Made by a program: the position numbers and the translations under genes | NCBI GenBank assembly: GCA_023313575.1 | Contig: JAJTTP010000014.1 | Span: 248,001 to 312,000, forward strand | Direction of reading: 5' to 3' | DNA length: 64,000 nucleotides | DNA from: Eutypella sp. D-1 | Taxonomy: Eukaryota; Ascomycota; Sordariomycetes; Xylariales; Diatrypaceae | Part shown: piece by piece, positions 1 through 10,715 of the stretch | Numbering within the stretch: position 1 is the stretch's first letter | How the letters are laid out: each line of letters begins with the position of its first letter | The notes under the pieces: generated by a model | The model's input: the letters and a program-made list of their open reading frames with translations, nothing else | Database searches by the model: none | What the model was told of the DNA's origin: nothing

Positions 1-3000
1 ACGCAGAATTGTCAGGAATTCGAATCGGAGTCGATGGATAAATGGTATGAGAAGATGTCAAGAGAAGGCCTTGCGTTTGGGCCTCATTTTCGATCAATCG
101 CCAAGTTGCACACTGATGGGAATCGAATACAAACAGTCGCCATTTGCGATGCGAAGCTCAATGCACCGATACCGGGACGTCCTCATCGCGCTCATAGCTC
201 ATTGCATGTAGTCGGACTTGATGCCTGTTTACAAGCTGCCCTTCTTAGTGATGCAGCAGGAGATATAAGTAGGCAACGAGCTTGGCTCCCTACATTTATT
301 TCCCAATGCCAAATGCGTCTTTTGGACACCAGTCCTAGTCTAGCGAACGCTACTATCCATGCACGCTCAGAGCGCTCAGGACTTTCCACGCTGAATGCAG
401 ACGCAAAGTTGTATGATGGGAGCGGAAGGAGCTTCATAGGCTTCAAAGGTGTGCGCTTCTCGTTATACACGGGTAAAATTGGTGTTACTCAGAGTTCCCA
501 AGCGTCACACGAAGACCGTCATCCCTGTCTTCGCGTTTGCTGGAAACCAGACATTCAGCGGCTTTATGAGAGCGCTGAAAATGACGTGAACATCTACGTC
601 AACGACTTCTCGAAAAGGCTAGACCCAGAGGTAGCGAACGATGAGCTATTGTGGATAGTCGGTGCCCTTCTTGATATTGCGGCACATAAAATGCCGGAAA
701 TGCGTGTTCTGGAACTCGAAAGCAGATACACGCCAAAACTTCAGAGCTTAGTGGATTCCCTTGACACGTCGAAGAGATTCAGACGTTATAAATCCTGGGA
801 TGTCGTCCCCATTGGCCATGAAGGCCAGCTTTCAAGGGCCAGCGAGAGTCGAAACACGTTTGATGTCATCCTTCATATTGAGGTAATGTACTCTTAAGAC
901 CCAGATAATTCAATTAGTACTAACATAGGCTTTCCTAGTCCACGTCATCAAAGGCCTCCTGGGAAAAGATTCCGAGTGAGATTGCCACTCTCCTTGGTGA
1001 TTGTGGTGTAGTCATCACTCAACAGACTGATATGGCCTTGGCTACCTTCCGCTCTGCCGGTTTCAACATGCTTAATATCAGGCAGAAGGTTCTCCTTGCT
1101 ACAACGTGGCAGGGATTGTCATTTTGGGAAGACAAAAGTGTTGTAATTGTGGTGAGTAATATATGCTGCTCTTCAGTACTGGGATCAAATCCTCTTATCA
1201 CTGATAATTTTAGCAGCATGCTAATGCCTCGGCTGTTGCATTACAACTTGCATCGTCTTTACAATTGTATTTCCGTAATAACGTTGGCATCGGCAATACT
1301 CATATAGTATCCTTGCATGATCTCAGCCAAGCGAATCTGCAAGAGAGAACGGTGTGCATCTCTTTGATAGAAATCGAGCACGATTTCCTCGCACGGATGA
1401 ATCAGTCAGAACTCGATCTTCTTCGACGCATTACAGACAGCGTGGCACATTTATTATGGCTGACAGACAAATCGTCATGTCACGGAAGTCCCAACACATC
1501 ACTAGTCAATGGGCTTTCCCGTGCTCTTATGCTGGAGCAGCCATCCTTGCGCTTTTCCGTGTTAGAAGTCAGCTCCACGGACGCATCGAAGTCTGGATTG
1601 ACGGCAATATGTAGAGATGTCTTGAAGACATTGAATCCACACTCTGCTACGGATGATAAGGAATTCGCTGAATTGAATGGCCTGATACATGTGAGCCGTT
1701 TCGTTCCTGAAACCAGAATGAACTCGTTATTTTGTCAGCGGCTTCAAGGATCGACACAGAACATGGCACTAGCTGAAGCGCAGCCAGTACGACTATCTAT
1801 CGGGAAAATAGGGATCACCGACACGATACATTTCAAGCAGCTTCGCGAGCCGCCCACGTCCCCCCAACCTGGATTTATAGATGTGCATGTTAAGGCCATT
1901 AGCCTTAACGCAAAGGACATCTACGTGCTAGCCGGCCAGACAGACACGCGCAAAGAAACGACTGCATTGGAATTCAGTGGAATAGTAACAGCTACCGGAC
2001 CAGGAGTCGATCACTTACGACCTGGAGACAGGGTAGTAGTGTTAGCCCCTAATCACTTCACTACGACGGAGCGCGTCCCAGCATGGGCAGCGCATAAGTT
2101 GCTTCCTTCAGAGAATTATACAGTGATGGCAACACTCCCAGTCGTTTATTCCACAGCTTTGCACGCTCTCCGTGACCGTGCGCATTTACAAGCAGGCGAG
2201 ACCGTTTTAATACACAGCGGGTCAGGCGCATTTGGAATCGCAGCCATTACTATCGCACAGCGGATTGGAGCGGTAGTATACACTACAGCTGGATCATATT
2301 CAAAACGTGCCTTCATATCGAACGAGCTCGGCGTCCCAGAACCCCATGTTTTCCACTCCCGCGATGAAACATTTGTCAAAGAAATCCACGCCGCCACAGG
2401 CGGGAAGGGGATTGACGTCATCGTTAATTCTCTTGGGGGAGATCTCATGCATGAAAGCTGGAGTTGCATAGCTAGCTTCGGGCGGTTTGTAGAGATAGGG
2501 AAGAGCGAGCTAGCTAATGGCGGTAAGCTGGATATGGATGTGTTCTCTCGGAACGCCACGTTTACGGCGTTTGATTTGAGCGACTTATTCTATCACGAGA
2601 CCAGGGCTCATCGGGATATCCTGTCCAAGTAAGTAGCAAACCCGTTGTAGATTTGACAAGCCGCGTCGTGTATACTGAGCCCTTGCCTCTAGTACAGTTC
2701 AGGAAGTACTGAGGATGTATCGTGCCGGGGAAATCAAGCCAGCACCAATCAAAACGTTCGACGTCGCGAATATTGGTCAGGCCTATCGCTGGTTCTCGTC
2801 GAAAGACAGAGTTGGGAAGATTGTCATCTCCCTCGAAAACCAATCGAGCCATGTACCTGTAAGTTCATTATTCCCTCGTCTGGCGATTACTATTGTTCGC
2901 CGAACACCTGTTGCGTAATTACCACCCGGCTCGTGATATGTTACCAACCACTTCAATTCATTGACGATTGCGTTAGGTTGCACCATCAAAGTACAACATG

Positions 3001-4206
3001 ACCTTTGACTCCAAAAAGGTGTATCTGCTCGTGGGGTGCCTAGGCGGCCTCGGACGAAGCCTTAGCCGTTGGATGATGCTGCGAGGCGCTCGTAACTTCG
3101 TGTTCCTTGGGAGATCAGGCTGCCGTAAACCTGAGGCCCGGAGGCTCGTCTCTCGTCTGCGTAATGCCGGGGCTACTGTTACGGTGGTCCAAGGTGATGT
3201 TTGCAGTCAAGATGACGTGGATATGGCCGTAGCTGCCTGCGAGCCATTGCCAATAGGTGGTGTTGTGCAAGCAGCAATGGGACTCAGTGAGGCCTTATTC
3301 AGCCACATGACGAGTGATGCCTGGCATAAGGCTATCCAGCCTAAATTGACGGGCTCCTGGAATCTACATACCGCCCTTGAGAGCCACGACGAGGCTTTGG
3401 ACTTCTTCTTACTGGCCTCATCTGTTTCTGGAAGTGTAGGTACTGCAACCGAAAGCAACTACTGCGCAGCCAACGCATTCCTCGATGCCTTTGCCCATTG
3501 GCGCCGCTCACAAAACAAACCTGCAGTGTCAATTGGCCTAGGGATGATATCAGAGGTCGGCTATCTGCACGAGAATCCCGAGATCGAGAGTTTGTTGTTG
3601 CGCAGGGGGGTCCAGCCATTGGATGAAGATGAGTTTCTTCAAATCATTGACATGGCGCTCGCGCCGGAGACAAACGAACCGGATAGGCCTGGAATGTCAC
3701 ATGTACTCACCGGACTAGAGCCCACCAGAGTCCACGAACTATTTTCTCGCGGCTACGACGTCAGTCACGCCACTATCCAAGACCCTCGAGCTAGCATTAT
3801 CGCGAGCGCGTTCAGGCATAAACGCAAGGAAAATAAACCCGAGGATGTTTCGGGGCGCCTTCATCTGGCTTTACCACCTTGGTTGAAAACTGCGCCGACG
3901 AATGTGGTCCGTATCTTAGCTGAAGAGATGGATGCCCCATCAATACTAGATGCCATTCTCCGCCTCACCAGGAAACAGTTTTCAACCTTGATTTTAGTAC
4001 CCCTGGAGCATATTGACGATAACAAGTCACTTTCTGGATTTGGAGTTGACAGCATGATTGCTGCCGAACTTCGGTCCTGGATCTGGACGGCCTTTAAGGT
4101 GGACATACCGTTTGTTGATATTCTTGGCCATCATAACTCATTACGCACACTTAGCCACACGATATCAAGGGAACTGGCACGAAGGGTAGCAGCACAAGTC
4201 GATTGA
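1..4206 (+). CDS. Highly reducing polyketide synthase, C-terminal part (DH-(MT)-ER-KR-ACP)
   Basis: Partial at the left window edge. Five exons fit one frame: 1-882, 939-1155, 1308-2628, 2693-2858 and 2977-4206, giving 1271 codons plus stop. Order: second half of the dehydratase (GPHF, then LDACLQ carrying the DH aspartate at about nt 220); a methyltransferase-like linker in which the SAM glycine motif is lost (LELESRYTPK where E.GAGTGG is expected); enoylreductase (GDRVVVLAP, HSGSGAFGIAA at nt 2210-2240); ketoreductase (LVGCLGGLGRSL at 3030-3065, catalytic NYCAANAF near 3460); and an ACP whose phosphopantetheine serine lies in GVDSM near 4042. No thioesterase follows, as is usual for fungal HR-PKS, so a partner would release the product. 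It assembles a reduced, probably not C-methylated polyketide. KS, AT and the DH start lie outside the window. The exon 2 donor (GTAATA) is less canonical than the others and was chosen because it alone keeps frame. Confidence 0.93.
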
Positions 4207-4277
4207 AGAACGACTGTCGCAACATTGGATTGGTTGGTGTGGCCATACAAGTGGATGGCAGAAGATAGGGCACTTAT

Positions 4278-4515
4278 TGTTGCCGTTGCTATTATGGTCA
4301 AAGGACTTGGTACGGAGTGTGAGATAGAAGCTGAATGGTTACTGTAAGGTAGTCTGATAGTATGAGTAGAGATCGAATAGGAATTGATATATGCCCCCTA
4401 CGAGATATGGAAGGGTGGATCCTCCTACTTTTAGGGATGTATAGTTTATCGTGGACCGCAGGTAGGGAAAAGGTCGCTCCCAGCGCCCCCGTCCTCCCAT
4501 CACGCAACTCCAGGC
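4278..4515 (+). repeat. Degenerate LTR-like dispersed repeat, copy A
   Basis: Starts at a TGTTG about 70 bp after the PKS stop. It shares, in the same order, a GAGTAGAGATCGAATAG-type core, a pyrimidine-rich CCCCCTAC box and a terminal block of CGCTCCCAGCGCCC followed by a TCACGC-type end with copies near 10500 and 39670. Identity is low and the ends are approximate. The TGTTG start suggests a decayed solo LTR, but no target duplication was identified. Confidence 0.4.
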
Positions 4516-5319
4516 TTCTCACCACATCGACCAGCTCATAGCTTGGGTAGAGTTGAAGCGTATTCCTTATCAGATATAGGGAGCAACGTAGTAGTATTTA
4601 TGTGGTCTTTTCTACTATATATTATTCTAAGCATACATCGTACGCGTCCTGGCGTTGGGGCTTCCAGTGGTTGTAGGTCATGCGTTTAGCAGTGCTATCT
4701 ATATGACCGCTTTGAAAATACTGGCCACATTAAGTGACAAACTCGGGTTGCATACATGTAAATGGACACCAGTTTATTGAAATGGAGTATATGACTTGAT
4801 TGACTTGAAGGTTCAGCTATTCTAGATGGTGGGAAGACGTCCCTTATATACACATTGTGACGATGCCTCAGTCTTGACACTGAACTTCAACACAGTTCAC
4901 TCATGCGTGATATGCTTGACAGGCTTTTGACGTAGGCGACGGATCGAGTGCCAACACAGGTTTGAGGAACTGTTAATAGTGCTCTGGTACTCATCACAGA
5001 AGTGATTGAATAATCGTGGTTTATGAGATTTTAGAGGCCGAGTTAGCTGTGCTAAGGTGCACCGCTGGCACTTCTCATGGTTACGCGGCTATATCTCACT
5101 GGGACACAGGCAATGGAAATTACGGATTAAGTCAACGCTTGCTAGAATTTCAGACTTCGAGCGGGGATCCTACGATCGCCCTGCATTTCTAATCCACCAG
5201 TTGCTATCCTAGTCACTACCGCCGCATCGATCCTGCTCCATTCCTTTCGTAATCCTTGAAATTGAACACTTTGGCCAACGATAGATCACGCTTCAACCCA
5301 TGTGTTATAGACCTGACAT
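4516..5319. other. Intergenic, no gene seen
   Basis: Spacer between the PKS 3' side and the 3' end of the small secreted protein gene. Only short, unconvincing ORFs; no RNA gene or clear repeat recognised. Confidence 0.6.
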
Positions 5320-5814
5320 TTACGGGGTGAGGTCGAACTCAGTGGGGCCGACGTAAACCTGGTGAACGCCGGTGTTCTCACCCTGCATCTCGAGCTCGGA
5401 GGCCTGGATGATGTGCTTTCCGCTCTGGTCGGAGTTGGGGGTGACGGGCTGCGTGACGAAGACAGTGAGGACACCTTCGCCCTTGAAGATGCCGAAGGTG
5501 CGCGAGGTGTTCTCGCACTTGCCGTCGATGACCTCGGGAAGCTCGTTGCCGTTGTCGGCGGTAACCATGGCGGTGCAAGTCTGAGGATCGGTTTGCATGG
5601 TACCGGGCTGCAGCAGACCGAACTTGTACCTAAGGAGACGATTAGAGGACTGCTCTGCCAAAAGGGACAGGACTCGCGGTCCAATGACCTGTTGATATAC
5701 TTACACGCAGTTGGCGCTGTGGGGGATGCAGCTAGCCGAGAAGTCGGAGACCTTGAAGACGGCCTCGGCAGAGACACCGGCTGCGACAGCGAGGAGGGTA
5801 GCGGCGAACTTCAT
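5320..5814 (-). CDS. Small secreted protein, hypersensitive-response-inducing (MoHrip1-like) type
   Basis: Two exons, 5705-5814 and 5320-5629, joined through a GTAAGT...CTTAG intron, give 139 residues. The start at 5814 opens a signal peptide (MKFAATLLAVAAGVSA, cleavage about residue 16). The mature part begins VFKVSDFSASCIPHSANC, then has a second cysteine pair (TCTAM, GKCEN) and a beta-rich body with QPVTPNSDQSG. Length, the SDFSASCIPHS motif and four cysteines resemble fungal proteins annotated as hypersensitive response-inducing elicitors. That match is from memory and is not proof of elicitor activity. The upstream region has a TATATA box near 5963. The gene is strongly GC-biased compared with its AT-rich flanks and appears intact. 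Role: apoplastic or cell-surface protein, exact function unknown. Confidence 0.75.
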
Positions 5815-7435
5815 TTTGATGGTTGAGTTGGAGTTGGTCGTGCTTAAAGAGCGAGGACGAAGCGAGAGTAGAGTCTAGGATGTTACTTTGACTTAAGTGT
5901 TGTGTTGTCGTGAGTTGATGAGGACTTTTTCTTGAGAGGTGACTGGGAGCGACAGGACTCCTTATATACACATCGAGATGAACTACACGAAGGCCAGTCC
6001 TGATCTTGTTAGACTAGGATGCCATTTCGCGGACCTTGCAGTCCAGCATAAATCTCGTATCCAGAGGGTCATCTAGAAAAAGTGGCGATCCACACGGTCC
6101 AGTGTTGTTATGTGATAATAGGCCGGGAGCCAGGGGCGCTAGCAGCGGGCCACCCCTATGTACGTATGTATGTATGTAGTCTACGGGCTCATTATCCGAT
6201 CAGAAACGAGAACGCCTCACATGGAAACATTATATGGGCCTGACTGCACCATATGATTGGTGAGATTCTGGGCTTGACATACCTGGGGCCTCATTGTTTC
6301 GTACCGGCTATCTAGCAAACCACCCGATAGAAATCTAGAAGGCCTCAGTACAAATGCTATGTGGACCTCGCTGCACCAGAAGTAAACATGGTGTTGTATA
6401 ATTGGCAAAATTCATGTCTTGGCGTACCTGAGGCCTTCTTCTACATTTCTATCGGACAGTTTTCTATGAGTAGGGGCCTTCGCCCCTTGAAATTGAAAGG
6501 GGGCATAATTCAAATCACTATTCGACCCCTACCCTTGCTAATAAGGCAACTCACAGTCACACTTCGGCTTCTATCTTTAATTCTGTATATACTGATAACT
6601 ATGCCCACTTCGCAGCGGTTACAGCTGTCTCCAAACATAGTAGTAGACCTTGGGGCCTATGTAGGTACATGGTCACAAGTATTTGTAGAATCACAGGGTT
6701 CTGTATAAGAGTACGTCGGAACGAAATTACCACGTTAGGCGATGATCTACGTCATAGTCGAGAGAACCCCTGGCGCTCTTGGCGCCTACACCGCATCCTT
6801 GAAAACTTGTTAGCGGCTTATGTAGGTACAAACACTTCAAAGTTATCAACATGGCTCACGATAACTTCAAGTCTGTGTTATGGAAATACGAGGTAGAGCA
6901 TTGGTCGCCTACGTAACCGGATATCATAGCTATATGTGCGCAAGAAAGCTGCTTCAGAAATGTAAAAACGAGATAGAGAGTGATATATATCGCTAAGTAG
7001 GCAGGTTCCACCTTGATTCCGGATGTCGTGCCGACACGTTGATTTCGGCTTAATTAGTTCGGCAGTTCAAATGCTACCTACGTCATTTTCGATCCTTATA
7101 CGAGACACAAGTCCTTAAGAAAGATGGCATATTACAATATCCGTTCTGAAACTACCGGACTAAGAACGGACACGATCTAGACACTGCCGATTACCGCGAT
7201 CCACTACAGCGACAACCGTAAAGTTACGCACCCACCACCTACAGATCCATAGTATCTGCCTCTAGTCTGCGCCTTGTATAATATGTCCCTCTTCTCGAAT
7301 AAATGCGCATAAAAGTAGTGGACCTCTTTAATCTTGTCTCCAACATCGTGAGCTGGCTGTGTACACTAGGGATCGTTCGAATGTTCCCCCTCACCGCCTG
7401 AGATAGTTAATGAAAACACGCGTTGAAATCACACG
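5815..7435. other. AT-rich accessory spacer with repeat debris
   Basis: Promoter of the small secreted protein gene (TATATA near 5963), then about 1.4 kb without a credible gene. It contains a TGTA microsatellite near 6160-6177 and the direct/inverted repeats listed separately. ORFs here lack recognisable domains. Confidence 0.55.
6216..6462. repeat. Local direct plus inverted repeat
   Basis: A block near 6236-6292 (GGCCTGACTGCACCA ... CTTGACATACCTG-GGGCCT) recurs in degenerate direct orientation near 6362-6435 (GGACCTCGCTGCACCA ... CTTGGCGTACCTGAGGCC). In addition the segment CCCGATAGAAAT...AGAAGGCCTCAGTAC at 6322-6352 is inverted relative to GTACCTGAGGCCTTCT...ATTTCTATCGG at 6424-6455. This looks like nested or rearranged non-autonomous element debris; no family assigned. 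Confidence 0.45.
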
Positions 7436-8916
7436 TTACATCGGTCTTCCGTTGGCGAATTCGTGGCTATGCATTCTTAGTCCGGGAAACCGGTGCGTGG
7501 CGTGTTGTTTTATATCATGAGCTCCTACGAGTAGTACGACCGCGCGAGTATACTGCTGACGGAGTATGCCGTCCCCGGGAGACCGGGTAAAGTCGAGTCG
7601 AGTCCTACGGGTTGATACCAGCCGTGCTACGGAGGCAGCCCGCTCATGAAGGCGGCGGTTGGCCGAAGACGAGCCCTCGAGGCTAGATCCGGCCCTGCGG
7701 CGTCTTACCAGTATATAACCGAGACCGACGACCATGACCAGGCCAGCGACGCCGAGGCTAGCCCCGATGCCCGCCTTCACACCACCTAAGAGCTCCCCCT
7801 CTCCGTCCCCGTCGCCGCCGTTATCTAGAGCGCCCGTGGAGCTGGGGGCATTGGCTGCGTCTGTGGTGTTTACATCCTCCTGAAAGAGGCTTCCGAGAGC
7901 CAGATCAAGACTCCTTCCAGTCGTTAGCATTACTCTCGATCTTCGGTCGCGTTCGCCCAACTATATTGGGGCAGGGCAGGTTGGGGTTGGGCCCCGGCAC
8001 CTAAGCGAGCCGCCAGGTCTTGGTGTCCCTGTTTGGTGCCGACGAAGGCGTCCTGTAGGAGTACGCGACCAGGGCTATAGCCTTAAACACGGCCTGTGAA
8101 GCAAGGGAAGCACCTTCTCTCCTTACGAGCCGCTACAAGGACGTCCTTAAGCATAATATTAGGGAGCGGAAACGGCCCCGAAATGGTAGTTCCCCGTGTT
8201 GTAGTTCGAGGAATGTGAACCATAGTGCCGAAGGGGTGCTTACGATTTGCCGGTATTTCGCATCTCCCGTTTGCCAGACCTATAGCCCTAGGTTCTCGTC
8301 GTACTTCATTGGTAGATGCGAGGCGATGTTATCGCAGGCTAAGCACAGAAGGGATAAGTACGGTAAGCAGCCGTCGATGTAGACATCAAGGCCCTCCGAC
8401 GGCCTAGGCGAGTTACCGTCATCGGGAAGGCCGCTCTGGGTTCTGTCAAACTTCCATGATGATACGCCATCCGCCACGTCAATGCCAATGTCTTTGAGCG
8501 TGAGAAATCCATGGGCCTGGGTGCTGCTTTCACTGAGCATGATAATATCTCCCCCAACCCGGTTCCTGTCGTAGCGGCCGAAAGAAAGCGAGCATTCAAT
8601 GGGTGGATTCGAAGCAGAGCCGATGTACACGCCAAACTAGGAGGCGGTGGTGCCTTGCGTCTGCCGGTGCTTGGTGATGAAGGTTGCGTTGCCGCTAAAA
8701 TCGGACTCTACCGGGGCGCCTGCGCCGAGACAGCCGACACCCAGCATAGTTCTTGTCGCCAAGGGCCATCGGCACATTGGGGACGGCCTTGTCGTCCAAG
8801 TCCAAGCTGTTGACCCACAAAACCAGTTCTTCGCCGCTTGTTTGAGGCCGTATATGTTGTCTGGTTCCTTTTGGGACTAAGTGGTCGCCTAGGACTTTTA
8901 CCCGCCTACCTCCCAC
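7436..8916 (-). pseudogene. Decayed fungal A1-type (pepsin-like) acid protease with C-terminal membrane anchor
   Basis: Reading right to left, three frames carry consecutive pieces of one protein. 8916-8695 holds an N-lobe piece (LVPKGTRQHI). 8635-8280 holds GVYIGSASNPPIE, SLSFGRYDRNRVGGD and LTLKDIGIDV, the C-lobe layout of fungal acid-protease-like proteins. About 8110-7970 holds YSPGRVLLQDAFV, the conserved strand near the end of the protease fold. 7960-7436 holds a single transmembrane helix (GIGASLGVAGLVMVVGLGYILV) followed by RRRR, as in membrane-anchored members. In-frame stops near 8630, 8230 and around 8100 separate the pieces, and splicing does not rescue them, so it is called a pseudogene. 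Family assignment is from motifs only. Confidence 0.55.
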
Positions 8917-9453
8917 TGTTTCTTGTTATACAGCTTAGCCTCGTGTGCGGTACAGACAGACAGGCTCTAACTCTTACACGCATCACGAAACGGAACACTG
9001 TACCCCTTCATTGATTTTCCTTGGTAGATGTCCCAGCAGACGATCTGAAACAAATATGCGGCTTTGGAAGCTCCGCGTGGTAGGTAACACTTTAACAACC
9101 CCTCGTATTACTTTATGGTTTTCGTCTCCTTGTGTCCTCTACCGGCGAGGCACCTTTACATCCTGTTATAGCCAGGGCCATTTTCAAAATTGTGAAATGT
9201 ATAAAGGTCTGGTGGTCTTGAGTGGCAATGCAAGCTCCTTAACTAATGACTCTATTTAGAAACTGCTCGGCCCTCCTTTGTTACATGGCCAGCCACACCC
9301 GATGTATCCCTTGATGCTACGGGCTTTGCTGCATTAGCCAAACTCAAGACCATACAGCAACGCACGGCGCTGACGGGGACAGCTGTGCTTTTCGATATTC
9401 TCATCCTCTCTCCTGGTATCCATACGCAGCAATACGCCTCTAGTTTGAACGGG
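8917..9453. other. Spacer left of the MITE, no gene recognised
   Basis: Contains only short ORFs without recognisable domains. The minus-strand reading from 9524 to 9252 is interrupted by the MITE at 9462 and may be a remnant of a longer coding stretch continuing at 10012-10186, but no family could be named. Confidence 0.45.
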
Positions 9454-9461
9454 GGTGAATA

Positions 9462-10003
9462 CAGGGGCGCAACTAACTGCACTGCACTGCACTGACGGTC
9501 CTGGTGCGTTGCAGTGCAGCACATGCACGGCCACCTTTATTTTTGTGCAGTGCAGTCCGTTATATATGCACTATCGCACTGCACTGGTGCGATAGTGCAA
9601 GTTGTAGGGTCGCCGGGGGGGGGGTAGAATGAAGCCTAAGATTGGTATCGTGATACACATTTTTGGTGTTTTGGTGGCTACTATGGTGGCTACTACGGTG
9701 GCTATTATGATGGCTACTACGGTGGCTGGTGGTGGCTGGTGGTGGCTGGTGGGGGTTCCTTTAAGATATTGAGCCACTACCAGCCGCTACCTTAGCCACC
9801 TGTTAGTGATTCAATATAAATATATAAGGTGTACTAACAGTGGGCCAGATAACCTATTTTCGTGCGTTATATCTGCACTGCACCACTGCACTGGGGGTCC
9901 CCAGTGCAGTGCAGTGCGTTGGTGCGCACCAAAAAAAAAGGCCCAGTGCGTGCCGTGCACTTAAATGGTGCGCACTAACGGTGCGCAGTTAGTTGCACCC
10001 CTG
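9462..10003. mobile_element. hAT-type MITE, 542 bp, with 8-bp target site duplication
   Basis: Terminal inverted repeats are CAGGGGCGCAACTAACTGC at 9462-9480 and, inverted, CAGGGGTGCAACTAACTGC at 9985-10003 (18 of 19 match). Both ends are flanked by the same 8-mer GGTGAATA (9454-9461 and 10004-10011). An 8-bp duplication plus a CAGGGGTGC-type terminus is diagnostic of hAT transposons. Subterminal regions are packed with GCACTGCAC/GTGCAGTGC motifs and a GGTGCGCACC palindrome, as expected for transposase-binding repeats. There is no transposase ORF, so it is non-autonomous. The centre carries a GGTGGCTAC minisatellite. The clean ends suggest fairly recent movement. Confidence 0.9.
9670..9755 (+). 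repeat. GGTGGCTAC/GGTGGCTGGT minisatellite inside the MITE
   Basis: About seven imperfect tandem copies of a 9-12 bp unit (GGTGGCTACTAT, GGTGGCTACTAC, GGTGGCTATTAT, then GGTGGCTGGT repeats). Strongly purine/pyrimidine asymmetric; no protein assigned. Confidence 0.8.
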
Positions 10004-10011
10004 GGTGAATA

Positions 10012-10499
10012 CCCGGCCTGTGCAGCCCTGACGACTGGCTTTGTATTCCGCATAGATAACCCCGCTACAGTCTGCTATCTCCAAAAGGTTGGCCGGAAAG
10101 GCCATCTCACCACGTTGTAGGTAGAGCGGCCTCCGAATCACGGACTCTAGTACTCTTGCACCCTGAGTACGCTTTTTCCCTTGCAAAACTCCACCCCAAT
10201 TTCCGCCCTGGCCTACGGGCTAGGCAGGCTGTTGACGCTAGTCGTCCTGATCTTGTTAGGGCTCACACAGGACTAGTGGGGGCTAGCGGTGGTGCTCCTC
10301 CTTATGTTTGCGCGAGTGCGTAACGTCGCGGTCCTCCGCCGGCAGGCCGCACCCGGCTAGGCTGGCGCCCCAGAGCCGGGCGCCGTGAGCGACCTCCACG
10401 TTCTGCTCAGTCAAGATCGTTGAGTGCGGATCCAGGGCCTCGTGGACGACCTGAAGATAGTGACCTCCGGGCAGTGGCTCCGCGACCCGACTTCCACCG
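10012..10499. other. Spacer right of the MITE, GC-rich, no gene recognised
   Basis: A GC-rich stretch (10200-10500) resembles decayed coding sequence but no continuous frame or family could be identified. Confidence 0.4.
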
Positions 10500-10715
10500 T
10501 GTTAGAGGTTTTGGGCACAGAGTGAAAGATAGTAGCTAGAGGGTCACTATGAGGGCGTTGTAGTATAGGTAGAGGTCGAATAGTTATTGAACTCTAGCCC
10601 TCTACTAGAACCGAAGGGGACGAAGCCCCCTTCTTATAGATAATTCTAGTCTATCGTAGCCTCTGGAAGGAGGGCGCTGCTAGCGCTCCCGTCGCCTTGT
10701 CACGCGAGACATCGA
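10500..10715 (+). repeat. Degenerate LTR-like dispersed repeat, copy B
   Basis: Begins TGTTAGAGG; GAGGGTCACTATGAGG, GTAGAGGTCGAATAG, CTCTACTAGAA and GCTAGCGCTCCCGTCGCC followed by TTGTCACGCGAG occur in the same order as in copy C at 39670 and, more weakly, copy A at 4278. Ends approximate; probably a solo LTR of a copia-like element (inference from the TGTTRGAGG start). Confidence 0.5.

Noticed and set aside
5362..5826. Plus-strand 154-codon frame over the small secreted protein gene
   Set aside because: It is the antisense of a spliced gene with signal peptide, cysteines and proper intron; the frame is open because of GC bias.
9571..9777. Minus-strand ORF through the minisatellite
   Set aside because: Low-complexity translation of a tandem repeat within a MITE.
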